Notes under the pieces: generated by a model
What the model saw: the letters and a program-made list of their open reading frames with translations, nothing else
The model's database searches: none
What the model was told of the DNA's origin: nothing
Translations under genes and position numbers: made by a program
Shown here: positions 6,823 to 14,207 of the stretch, piece by piece
Position numbering within the stretch: the stretch's first letter is position 1
Layout of the letters: each line of letters begins with the position of its first letter
Assembly: GCA_023150835.1 (NCBI GenBank)
Contig: JAKLKB010000086.1
Coordinates: forward strand, 1-28,768
Source of the DNA: Myxococcota bacterium
Lineage (GTDB): Bacteria > Myxococcota_C > UBA6777
DNA length: 28,768 nt
Direction: 5' to 3'

Positions 6823-9324
6823 TCATGGGATCTTGTGGGGGTTCTCGTCGTCATCGTCGAGTTCGAAGCCTTTGAGGGAGGTGACTTGGATGGTTTCGGA
6901 GGGATCGTGTTTGGAGGGGGGTTGGGCGGATATCTCGGCGGGTGGGACAGCGGAGAGAGTGTGGCTTGGAGAGGAAGACGAAGGTTTGGGGAAATCGGGA
7001 GAAACCGAGAGGGGCAAAGAGGCAGAGCGATGAAAAGCAGCGATATTGGAAGGATTGGGGAGCGGTTGGGAAGAGGAAGAGGTTTGGAGAGGCGTTGGTG
7101 AGAAGGTTTGTGAGGAGGGAGGGAGCAAGTTGGCGGATACAGCGGGGTTGGGGATGGTCTGAGCGGAGACAGCGGGGTTTGAGGGAGGTGGTGGGGTAAG
7201 GAGGTTTGAGACGGGAGCAAGCGGAGTGGTCGGTTGGGTGGAAGGGAGAGAGGGCGTGGTGTTGGGGGTGGAGAGGGTCTTGGGATGGGGAGAAGAGGGG
7301 GAGGAGTGGATATTTTCGATAAAGAGGACGCGGGTGATCTCTTCGGGGGTGGTCATGCCTTGTGTGAGGAGGTAGCGGCTGTATTGTTGCATGGGTAGGA
7401 GGAGGCCGCGCTCGATGGCGAGTCGGCGGAGATGGACGGATTGTTCGTCGATGGCGAGCATGGGGCGGAGGGTTTCGTCGATGCGCAAGACCTCGAAGAC
7501 ACCGACACGTCCGCGATAACCGAGGAAGTTGCAGTGTACGCAGCCTTTTCCGCGATAAAACTCGAAGTATTCGGGTGGGTCGGGTTGTTCAAAGATGCCA
7601 AGGGGGAGGATGAGATTGCGGTGGTATTTAACGACTTCGCGGCAGTGAGGGCAGATCCGACGGACAAGACGTTGGCTAACAACGCCCGTGACGGTGTTGG
7701 CGATCAGAAAAGGTTCGATGCCCATATCGCGAAGACGGACGAGGGTTCCGAGGGCGCTGTTGGCGTGGATGGAGGTGATGACAAGGTGGCCGGTGAGCGC
7801 GGCTTTGAGGGCGGTGGAGGCGGTGATGGGGTCGCGTGTTTCGCCAACGACGATGATGTCGGGGTCTTGGCGCAAAAAGTGTCGGATGGAGTTTGCGAAG
7901 CCCATGCCAGCGGCTTCGTTGACTTGGACTTGTGCGATGCCTTCGACGGTGTATTCGATGGGGTCTTCGACGGTGACGATGTTGACTTCGTCTTCGCGGC
8001 GGTGAAGGAGGGCGCTGTAGATGGTGGTGGTTTTTCCAGAGCCTGTGGGTCCAGCCATGAGGACCATGCCTTGGGGCTGTTGGAGCATCCATTGGACGGC
8101 TTGGAGAGTGGGGAGGTGGGGGATCAAGCGTTCGAGTTCGATCAGGATGTTGTTGGGATCGAGGAGGCGCAAGACGAGTTTTTCGCCGAAGTGAGAAGGG
8201 ATGGTGGAGAGGCGAAAGTCGATGGGTTTGCCTTCGTAGCCGAGGCGAAGTCGGCCATCTTGGGCTTGTCGGCGTTCAGCGATATCCATGCCGCTGAGGA
8301 TCTTGAGTCGAGAGACGAGGGCGCTGTGATAGCGCATTTCAAGGGTTTCAGGGCGTTTTTTGAGTCGCCCATCGACGCGATAACGCACGACAAGCTCGGA
8401 GGTTCCGGGTTCGATATGGATATCACTCGCCATCAAGTCGATGGCTTCGCCGATTAAGCGGTTCATCAATTGGACGATCTGCTCGCCCGGGATCTGCTGG
8501 TTTCGCTTGTCGGTGGAAGCGTCTTTGCCTTCGTTGATCTCGAGGGCGTTGTATTCTTTGGACTTGAGGACGTTGAACCAACGGTCGTCTTCGTCGGCGA
8601 GTTTTTTTTCGCGCCGATCAAGGATGGGATTGACGAAGTTGCGCAAGAAGCGCTCGAAGCTGTAGTTGTCGATGGGAAGGGGATGGATGTGTTTGCCTTT
8701 GACGAAGCGGCGGATATCGTCGATGGCATGGAGGTTTTGGAGATCGACGAGGCCGACAGCAAGGATGCCGCCGTGTTCGGAAAGCGGAAGCAGCTTGTGT
8801 TTGTTGATCAGGTGGCGGGGGATGATGGAGAGCAAGGTGGGATCAAGGACGATGCGTGCGAGATCGACAAAGGGGGTTTGTTTGAGGGCACGTTCGCGGA
8901 AGAGTTGGAGGCTGAGGGTGTGGGAGATGGCTTGTTGGAGGGAGGGGTGTTGGAGGGCGAGTTGTTTGAGGGTGTGGATGGGGATCGCAAGGAAGAGAGA
9001 AGGGGTCTTGGTGCGTAGGGTGAAGAGATGAGGCTCGTTGAGGAGGGCGGATTCAAGGTCGATATCGTCGCCGATGGCGATCTCGGGTCCATAATAATCG
9101 AGGCCGTACTCTTGTTCGCGTAGGGTGGTGGTGACTTCGCCTTCGACGAGGAACAAGAGGGTGTCTGCGGGTTGTCCTTGTTCGAAGACTTGCGCCGCAG
9201 CAGGGAAGGGGAGGCGCTCGAAGTGTTGGGAGATATCTTTGCGAAGGGATTTGTCGAGCGCATGAAAGAGGCGCGTGTGCTTGAGTAGGCTGCCGCGAGA
9301 AGTGGTCGATGAAGGCGTAGACAT
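6823..9324 (-). CDS. PilB/GspE-type secretion or pilus assembly ATPase with N-terminal cNMP-type domain
   Basis: An 833-residue cytoplasmic ATPase of the type IV pilus extension / type II secretion family. Residues ~15-145 resemble a cyclic-nucleotide-binding domain, but its phosphate cassette reads ESALLNEPHLFTLRT, without the usual Arg after Pro, so it may not bind cAMP. Residues ~152-240 resemble the MshEN/GspE-N domain. The motor follows: Walker A GPTGSGKTTT (425-434), Asp box VEDPIEY, Walker B DIIVVGETRD (489-498), His box TGHLVITSIH (511-520), and a zinc site CPHC...CVHC (Cys 558, 561, 595, 598). About 155 residues of Pro/Ser/Thr-rich tail end in a DDDDE cluster. ATG 9324 lies seven bases after the stop of the molybdenum hydroxylase gene, and that stop overlaps its GAGG site, suggesting translational coupling. 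No other pilus or secretion gene is in the window. Confidence 0.93.
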   Translation of the reverse strand: MSTPSSTTSRGSLLKHTRLFHALDKSLRKDISQHFERLPFPAAAQVFEQGQPADTLLFLVEGEVTTTLREQEYGLDYYGPEIAIGDDIDLESALLNEPHLFTLRTKTPSLFLAIPIHTLKQLALQHPSLQQAISHTLSLQLFRERALKQTPFVDLARIVLDPTLLSIIPRHLINKHKLLPLSEHGGILAVGLVDLQNLHAIDDIRRFVKGKHIHPLPIDNYSFERFLRNFVNPILDRREKKLADEDDRWFNVLKSKEYNALEINEGKDASTDKRNQQIPGEQIVQLMNRLIGEAIDLMASDIHIEPGTSELVVRYRVDGRLKKRPETLEMRYHSALVSRLKILSGMDIAERRQAQDGRLRLGYEGKPIDFRLSTIPSHFGEKLVLRLLDPNNILIELERLIPHLPTLQAVQWMLQQPQGMVLMAGPTGSGKTTTIYSALLHRREDEVNIVTVEDPIEYTVEGIAQVQVNEAAGMGFANSIRHFLRQDPDIIVVGETRDPITASTALKAALTGHLVITSIHANSALGTLVRLRDMGIEPFLIANTVTGVVSQRLVRRICPHCREVVKYHRNLILPLGIFEQPDPPEYFEFYRGKGCVHCNFLGYRGRVGVFEVLRIDETLRPMLAIDEQSVHLRRLAIERGLLLPMQQYSRYLLTQGMTTPEEITRVLFIENIHSSPSSPHPKTLSTPNTTPSLPSTQPTTPLAPVSNLLTPPPPSNPAVSAQTIPNPAVSANLLPPSSQTFSPTPLQTSSSSQPLPNPSNIAAFHRSASLPLSVSPDFPKPSSSSPSHTLSAVPPAEISAQPPSKHDPSETIQVTSLKGFELDDDDENPHKIP

Positions 9325-9331
9325 GGGCGGA

Positions 9332-11623
9332 TTACCTCGATAAGAGTTTTTCGGCGAGAGGGAGATCGCGGTGGCGGGTGCCTGTTGCGTCGAAGATAGC
9401 GGAAGCAAGGGCAGGTGCAACGACAGGAACACCGGGTTCTCCAACGCCCGTGGGATCGTTGGGTGCGCCGTTGAGGATATGGATCTCGATATGAGGCGTT
9501 TCGTGCATCCGAAGGATCGGATAATCGTGGAAGTTGCTTTGTTGGACGACGCTGTCTTGGGTGGTGATCTTGCCATAAAGTGCGGCAGATAGGCCAAAGA
9601 TGATCGAGCCTTCGATCTGTGCGCGCACACCGTCGGGGTTGACGGCGAAACCGCAGTCGATGGTGCAGACCGCACGCAAGACACGGACAGAGCCTTCTTG
9701 GACACGGACTTCGAGGGCGAGTGCGACGTAGGAATAAAAGCTAAAGTGGTTGGCAAAGCCTTTGCCGTGGCCTTTGGGCAGAGGCTTGTTCCAATCGAAG
9801 GCGTCACGGGTTTTTTGGATGACAGCGGCCAAGCGTGCGGTGTCTTGGGAGGCGTGGGTTTCGAGGTTGGAGGGGATCTGGCGGGGTGGGCCGAGAAGTT
9901 TGAGTCGATAGGCGATGGGATCGATGCGAGCTTCGTGGGCGAGTTCATCGACGAAGCTGTTGACGGCGTAGGAATGGAAGATATTGCAGACGCTGCGGAA
10001 CCAGCCGATGTGAAGGGCGGTTTTGGTGCGTCCCGCTTCGCAAAGGACGTGGGGGATGCGGTAGGGCATATTGAGTGCGCCCATGCCCATCTCGAAGACC
10101 ATCGGGCTATCATTGCCCGCCCAGAGGGTGTTGACGAGTGTGGGGTAGACAGCGCGGTGGTGCCAAGAAAGCGGCATACCTTGTTCGTCAAGGGCGGCGC
10201 TGAGGGATTGGAGGCTTTCGGCGTGGTAAAAGCCGTGTTTGATCTCGTCTTCGCGAGTCCATTGGAGGCGGACAGGGAGGCCGATCTTTTGGGAGAGCAA
10301 GACGGATTCGAGGACAAAGTCGGGTTGAGACTTGCGTCCAAAGCCCCCGCCGAGAAAGGTGATGTGGAAGGTGATCTTGTCTTCGGAGAGGCGGAGTTGC
10401 TTGGCGATGGCTTTTTTGGCGCGGATCGGATCTTGGCAAGGAGCCCAGATCTCGCAGGTTCCGTCTTTTTTGACGTGCGCAGTGCTCACAAGCGGCTCCA
10501 TCGTGGCATGAACCAGATAGGGCGTGTGGTAAGTGCGTTTGATCTTGCGTTTGCTCTCTGCTTCGATGCGACGGGCGTCTCCTTCGCTGCGGTGGACGAT
10601 ATCAGCCTTTTCGAGAGCCTGTTCGAGTTCTTTTCGGTAGGCGGGGCTGTGGTCAAGTTTGAGACCTTGGGTGTCCCATTGGATCTTGAGGGCGCGCTGG
10701 CCTTGGATGGCGGCCCATGTGTTGGAGGCGACGACACAGACCGAAGCGTTGGAGTTGACGGGGGCAGGGAGAGCGTCGATGGTCTCGACGCGAAGGACAC
10801 CTTTGACTTGTTTGGCTGCGGTGTCATCGAAAGACTTGATCTTGGCCCCCGGGACAGGAGCGCGTGTCGCACAAGCGTACACAAGACCGGGTAGATCGAT
10901 ATCTGCGCCGTACTGGGCTTTTCCTTGTACCATCGCGGCGATATCGATGCCCTTTCGGGGCTTTCCGATGATCTTAAAATCTTTGGGGTCTTTCAGGCTC
11001 GGATGTTTGGGGAGAGTGAGTTGACTGGCGTCTTGAGCGACAGCGCCGTAAGTGAGGGTGCGTTGGGTGGGAGCGTGATGGATCTTGCCGTCTTTGGAGA
11101 GACACTCGCTTGAAGGGACTTTCCAGCGGTAGGCGGCGGCTTGGGTGAGGACTTCGCGGGTTCCGGCAGCGGCTTTGCGAAGGAGGGTGTAAAAGTCACG
11201 GACGCTTTTGGATCCGTCGGTATTTTGGCTGCCATAGCGGGGATCGGCGAGGGCTTGGACGACTTGGATATCTTCCCAAGGGACATCGAGTTCTTCGGCA
11301 AGGATCATCGGGAGGGAAGTGCGCACGCCTTGACCCATCTCGGAGCGATGGCAGACCAGTTGGATCGGGCCTTGTGTGGGGATCAGGATAAAGGCGCGAG
11401 GGTCAAACTGTCGATTTTCCATGTAGTCCATCAGGCTGAACAAGATCGCATAACGCTTGGGATAAGCGATCGCCACCGCCAATCCCCCCGTCGCAACGAG
11501 TCCTGCACCGACCTTGAGAAAAGTTCGGCGTGTCAGGCCCTTGGCCTTTTCTGCGGGTGGTGCGTCGGTGGCGGGAGATTCGGATCGGGTGGCTTCGTGG
11601 TGCGCTTGAAGCTCGTTCTTCAT
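9332..11623 (-). CDS. Molybdopterin-binding subunit, xanthine dehydrogenase family (isoquinoline 1-oxidoreductase beta-like), Tat-exported
   Basis: The 763-residue catalytic subunit of a two-subunit molybdenum hydroxylase (IorB/aldehyde dehydrogenase type), which oxidises N-heterocycles or aldehydes using water. A twin-arginine signal, RRTFLK at 32-37 followed by a hydrophobic stretch, predicts periplasmic or membrane-attached placement. Family motifs include SEMGQGVRTSLPMILAEELD (Mo cofactor loop), LGGGFGRKSQPD, and GVGEPG near the C-terminus, where Glu 729 is the expected catalytic base. ATG 11623 has GGAG upstream. The 2Fe-2S partner lies upstream on the same strand, but 348 bases of REP-like repeats separate them. 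No FAD subunit is present, as expected for the IorAB type, so electrons probably pass to the respiratory chain. Substrate unknown. Confidence 0.93.
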   Translation of the reverse strand: MKNELQAHHEATRSESPATDAPPAEKAKGLTRRTFLKVGAGLVATGGLAVAIAYPKRYAILFSLMDYMENRQFDPRAFILIPTQGPIQLVCHRSEMGQGVRTSLPMILAEELDVPWEDIQVVQALADPRYGSQNTDGSKSVRDFYTLLRKAAAGTREVLTQAAAYRWKVPSSECLSKDGKIHHAPTQRTLTYGAVAQDASQLTLPKHPSLKDPKDFKIIGKPRKGIDIAAMVQGKAQYGADIDLPGLVYACATRAPVPGAKIKSFDDTAAKQVKGVLRVETIDALPAPVNSNASVCVVASNTWAAIQGQRALKIQWDTQGLKLDHSPAYRKELEQALEKADIVHRSEGDARRIEAESKRKIKRTYHTPYLVHATMEPLVSTAHVKKDGTCEIWAPCQDPIRAKKAIAKQLRLSEDKITFHITFLGGGFGRKSQPDFVLESVLLSQKIGLPVRLQWTREDEIKHGFYHAESLQSLSAALDEQGMPLSWHHRAVYPTLVNTLWAGNDSPMVFEMGMGALNMPYRIPHVLCEAGRTKTALHIGWFRSVCNIFHSYAVNSFVDELAHEARIDPIAYRLKLLGPPRQIPSNLETHASQDTARLAAVIQKTRDAFDWNKPLPKGHGKGFANHFSFYSYVALALEVRVQEGSVRVLRAVCTIDCGFAVNPDGVRAQIEGSIIFGLSAALYGKITTQDSVVQQSNFHDYPILRMHETPHIEIHILNGAPNDPTGVGEPGVPVVAPALASAIFDATGTRHRDLPLAEKLLSR

Positions 11624-11681
11624 GTTTCGGAAGTCTCCGTGGGGTGGAGTTGTTTGGGGATGGGTTTGTTTTTTGGTGCTG

Positions 11682-11796
11682 ATACGATATCCGAGTGATC
11701 TATGATCGAAGGATAGCGCGCAGACGCCCTGTCCTTGGGCAGCCACAGGGGGCTGCCCCGACGTTTTACGATCACGCAACGGGCGGATTTCGTACT
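11682..11796 (-). repeat. REP-like element, family A copy 4
   Basis: The left end is ATACGATATCCGAGTGATC and the right end is GGGCGGATTTCGTAC. The hairpin GGGCAGCC-ACAGGG-GGCTGCCC is intact, but the foot on the - strand is GTCG instead of GTAG. It lies in the leader of the molybdopterin-subunit gene. Confidence 0.88.
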
Positions 11797-11817
11797 AGGA
11801 TCGTTGAGAAGCATGGA
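11796..11817 (-). pseudogene. Duplicated 3' end of the 2Fe-2S subunit gene
   Basis: The bases TAGGATCGTTGAGAAGCATGGA match the true 3' end of the 2Fe-2S gene at 11973-11994. On the - strand they again read CAT-GCT-TCT-CAA-CGA-TCC, encoding HASQRS, followed by a stop (TAG here, TAA in the gene). The fragment was copied together with the adjacent REP-like element. Confidence 0.85.
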
Positions 11818-11972
11818 ATATCCGAGTGATCTATGATCGAAGGAGAGCGCCCAGACGCCCTATTCTTGGGCAGCCACAGGGGGCTGCCCCTACGTTTTAC
11901 GATCACGCAACGGGCCGTTTTACGATCACGCAACGGGCCGTTTTACGATCACGCTACGGGCGGATTTCGTAT
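11818..11972 (-). repeat. REP-like element, family A copy 5, with triplicated right arm
   Basis: This is a tandem duplicate of copy 4 (TCCGAGTGATC at 11690 and 11821, 131-base offset). It contains two extra 23-base units, so CGTTTTACGATCACG(C/A) with the following CAACGGGC appears three times in a row near 11913-11965. The hairpin and GTAG foot are intact. The element's right end (TTTCGTAT) runs directly into the stop codon of the 2Fe-2S gene. Confidence 0.9.
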
Positions 11973-12424
11973 TAGGATCGTTGAGAAGCATGGAGGATGG
12001 CTTTTTCGATGCGTGGGTAAGTGCCGCAGCGACAGAGGTTTCCCGCCATCTGTTGGCGGATCTGTTCGGTGGTGGGTTTGGGATGGGCGTTGAGCAAGCC
12101 AGCGGCATTCATGATCTGTCCGGGCTGACAATAGCCGCATTGAGGGACGTTGTGTTCTTGCCAAGCGGTTTGGAGGGGGTGCTTTCCTTCAGGGTGGAGT
12201 CCTTCGATGGTGGTGATCTGTTTGCCGATCGCGGCGGATGCAGGGGTGACACAAGAGCGGATGGCTTTTCCATCAAGCAAGATCGTACAAGCTCCGCAGA
12301 GTCCGAGTCCGCATCCGTACTTGGTTCCCGTTTGTTTGAGCAGATCGCGCAGAACCCACAGCAGCGGCATCTCGGGTTCTGCGTCGACTTGATGGGCTTT
12401 TTGGTTGACGTGAAGCGTAAGCAT
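11972..12424 (-). CDS. 2Fe-2S subunit of molybdenum hydroxylase (CoxS/IorA type)
   Basis: A 150-residue small subunit that carries electrons from the molybdenum site. The N-terminal plant-ferredoxin-type cluster is bound by Cys 38, 43, 46 and 58 ([10 protein letters not shown]...SC). The C-terminal helical domain holds the second cluster with Cys 96, 99, 131 and 133 (CGYCQPGQI ... NLCRCGTY). Length and all eight cysteines are as expected. ATG 12424 is preceded by AGGGAG. It has no signal peptide, so export would be by co-transport with the Tat-bearing catalytic subunit encoded downstream. Its stop codon abuts a REP-like element, and its last 22 bases are duplicated further downstream. The gap to its partner (348 bases) is unusually long for this pair. 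Confidence 0.95.
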   Translation of the reverse strand: MLTLHVNQKAHQVDAEPEMPLLWVLRDLLKQTGTKYGCGLGLCGACTILLDGKAIRSCVTPASAAIGKQITTIEGLHPEGKHPLQTAWQEHNVPQCGYCQPGQIMNAAGLLNAHPKPTTEQIRQQMAGNLCRCGTYPRIEKAILHASQRS

Positions 12425-12475
12425 CGTTCAGGCTCCCTTGGTGGTGAGCGGTGGTGAGGGCGTACGTGAGGGGTT

Positions 12476-12590
12476 ATACGAGATCCGAGTGATGTGTACA
12501 CGAAGGAGAGTGCGTAGACGCCCGATTCTTGGGCAGCCACACCTGTCTGCCCCTACTTCTTGACGATCACACTCTGGGCGGATTTCGTAT
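12476..12590 (-). repeat. REP-like element, family A copy 6 (variant loop)
   Basis: The ends are ATACGAGATCCGAGTGATG and GGGCGGATTTCGTAT. The hairpin is the variant GGGCAGCCACACCTGTCTGC followed by CC, in which only the outer six base pairs and part of the inner stem remain. The same variant is seen at copy 9. The GTAG foot is present on the - strand. Confidence 0.88.
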
Positions 12591-12591
12591 G

Positions 12592-12707
12592 ATACGATAT
12601 CCGAGCGATGCACACAGCAAACAAGAGTACGTGGATGCCGGATTCTTGGGCAGCCACAGGGGGCTGCCCCTACTTTTTGACGATCACGCAACGGGCGGAT
12701 CTCGTAT
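12592..12707 (-). repeat. REP-like element, family A copy 7
   Basis: The element begins two bases after copy 6 in the same orientation, with ends ATACGATATCCGAGCGATG and GGGCGGATCTCGTAT. The hairpin GGGCAGCC-ACAGGG-GGCTGCCC and GTAG foot are intact. Copies 6 and 7 together fill most of the gap between the 2Fe-2S gene and the phosphodiesterase gene; I see nothing else in 12425-12757. Confidence 0.88.
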
Positions 12708-12757
12708 GAGCGTACGGGCAAGCATGATAGCGATGGATCATGGGCAAGGGTAGGGGG

Positions 12758-14017
12758 TTAGCGAGGAGAGAAGTCGTAGGCGAGGAGAGGGACGAGCATC
12801 TCTTCGGGGGTGAGGCCGCCGTGATGGCCGTAGAAAGGTTGATCAAAGATATTTTTTTCGTACCACCAGACGGCTTCGCCTTGAAAGGGAAGGATGACGA
12901 TATCGCCTGTGCGTTCGTAGAGTTTGGGGTGGAGAGGCGGAGGCCCAAAGAAGCCGTGTTCGATCAGGTCTTTGGTGTAGAGGACTTGGGCGATACCGTC
13001 GAAGGCCGTTTGCAAGAAGGCGAAGGCTTGTTCGAGGTGTTGGGGGAGGATGTGGAGGAAGAGGTCGCGTGCGGAGCCGACGGGGGCGATGAAGTCGCCT
13101 TTTCGGGTTTTTCGCAGCATCGGCAAGAGGGGGGCAAAACGGGGATCCGTGTTGAGGAAAAAGGTGCGTTGTGGATCGGTGTCGACTTGCCCGTGATCGG
13201 CGGAAAGCAAGAAAAGCGTGTCGTGTGCGGAGCCTTGGAGCTTTCGGAAGAGCAGGCGCTCGATCAGCGTGAGTGTCAGATCGATCTCTTCGTGGACTTG
13301 GGGGGAGGTGGGTCCGTAGCGATGGGAGATCGTGTCGATGTCGGCGCAGTAGAAGCTAAAGTAGGCGGGCGAGGAGGTGCGCTTGATGCGTTCGCAAAGA
13401 TTAAATAGACCTTCGGAAAGCGTGTTGTATCCGAGGCGATCGTTGGCGAGGATGATCGATTGAGAGTAGGTGGAGTGGACGTAAGAAGAAGGGACGTAGG
13501 CAGTCGTATGGACGCCGTGTTGGTGGAGTGTTGGGTAGAAGCGATTTTTGGGATAAAGTTGGCTCGGTTTGAGTTTTTGAGGGTTGAGAGTATCGCGTCG
13601 GCGTTGTCGGGCATTTGCGAAGAGGAGCGGGCAGATCAGCTCGTCGATATCAGGATCGTAGATCTGCCATTCAAAGAGTCCGCTTTGGCCGGAAGATAGG
13701 GCGGTGTGAAAGGTGGTCATGTGTGCGGCTGTGGTGGATGGGAATTGCGCGGTCAATTGGGCGATATGGCCGTGTTGAGCGATCTCGCGGAGCATGGGGT
13801 AATCGTCGATGCGTGGTTGCAAAAAGCGCCAACCAAGGGCATCGACAAACAGGCACACGATCTTTTTGTAGGGATTGTCGGTTCGAGCGAGCGGCCCAAG
13901 GTCGAGCGGTGGAGGCTGCAAAGTCTCGGTGGGAGTAAGGAGGTGGCAGATCGTTTGAGGGATCTGGTAAAAGTTCTGGCCGTTGTAGTCGGGATGGATG
14001 AAGTGTGGGGATAACAA
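12758..14017 (-). CDS. Alkaline phosphatase superfamily protein (type I phosphodiesterase / nucleotide pyrophosphatase)
   Basis: A 419-residue predicted two-metal hydrolase of the PF01663-like group, which cleaves phosphomonoesters or diesters such as nucleotide pyrophosphates. The motifs in order are FVDALGW with metal ligand Asp 59, FPSTTAAHM with the nucleophilic Thr at 95/96, YCADIDTISHRYG with Asp 226/228 and His 232, SADHG with Asp 274 and His 275, and FYGHHGG near the C-terminus. No signal peptide is evident, so it is probably cytoplasmic. I chose a TTG start at 14017 because AAAGGAG lies seven bases upstream. The ATG at 14119 has no ribosome site and would add a Pro-rich leader. It is divergent from the heme A synthase gene. 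Substrate not deducible. Confidence 0.86.
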   Translation of the reverse strand: MLSPHFIHPDYNGQNFYQIPQTICHLLTPTETLQPPPLDLGPLARTDNPYKKIVCLFVDALGWRFLQPRIDDYPMLREIAQHGHIAQLTAQFPSTTAAHMTTFHTALSSGQSGLFEWQIYDPDIDELICPLLFANARQRRRDTLNPQKLKPSQLYPKNRFYPTLHQHGVHTTAYVPSSYVHSTYSQSIILANDRLGYNTLSEGLFNLCERIKRTSSPAYFSFYCADIDTISHRYGPTSPQVHEEIDLTLTLIERLLFRKLQGSAHDTLFLLSADHGQVDTDPQRTFFLNTDPRFAPLLPMLRKTRKGDFIAPVGSARDLFLHILPQHLEQAFAFLQTAFDGIAQVLYTKDLIEHGFFGPPPLHPKLYERTGDIVILPFQGEAVWWYEKNIFDQPFYGHHGGLTPEEMLVPLLAYDFSPR

Positions 14018-14023
14018 AGGCGG

Positions 14024-14030
14024 CTCCTTT
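14024..14030 (-). promoter_or_regulatory. Ribosome binding site supporting a TTG start
   Basis: On the - strand AAAGGAG is followed by CCGCC and TTTG, placing TTG at 14017 at a good distance. This site decides the start of the phosphodiesterase gene in favour of TTG over the upstream ATG at 14119. Confidence 0.7.
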
Positions 14031-14154
14031 GGGGCGGAGGTTGGCGGGAATCTTTGTGCGCGGGTAGTGTGGCGATGAAGAAAGTGGATGTCTAGGGTTG
14101 GGTGGGGTGGTCCTTGCATCCAAGGGAGGGGATATCTTAAGACGGAGCATCGCA

Positions 14155-14172
14155 GCGTAGTTTGATCTACGC
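14155..14172. promoter_or_regulatory. Short palindrome GCGTAG-N6-CTACGC in the divergent promoter region
   Basis: A perfect six-base inverted repeat with loop TTTGAT lies 36 bases before the heme A synthase start, between divergent genes. It could be an operator or a leader hairpin. No clear -10/-35 pair was identified around it. Confidence 0.35.
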
Positions 14173-14207
14173 GGTAGTTTGGGCGTTTGTGGGTAGAGGA
14201 GGCTGTT

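Noticed and set aside
7432-8457. 341-codon open frame on + opposite the ATPase
   Set aside because: It is antisense to Walker A/B-containing sequence and its product is a Gly/Asp/Val-rich shadow.
9325-10341. N-terminal extension of the ATPase frame to 10341
   Set aside because: The extension overlaps the molybdopterin-subunit gene in another frame and is low-complexity. ATG 9324 has a ribosome site and starts just before the first recognisable domain.
9698-10894. 398-codon open frame on + opposite the molybdopterin subunit
   Set aside because: The real gene on - has clear family motifs throughout, and the + frame has none.
14018-14119. ATG 14119 as the start of the phosphodiesterase
   Set aside because: It has no ribosome site and gives a Pro-rich unstructured leader. 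TTG 14017 has AAAGGAG at the right distance.
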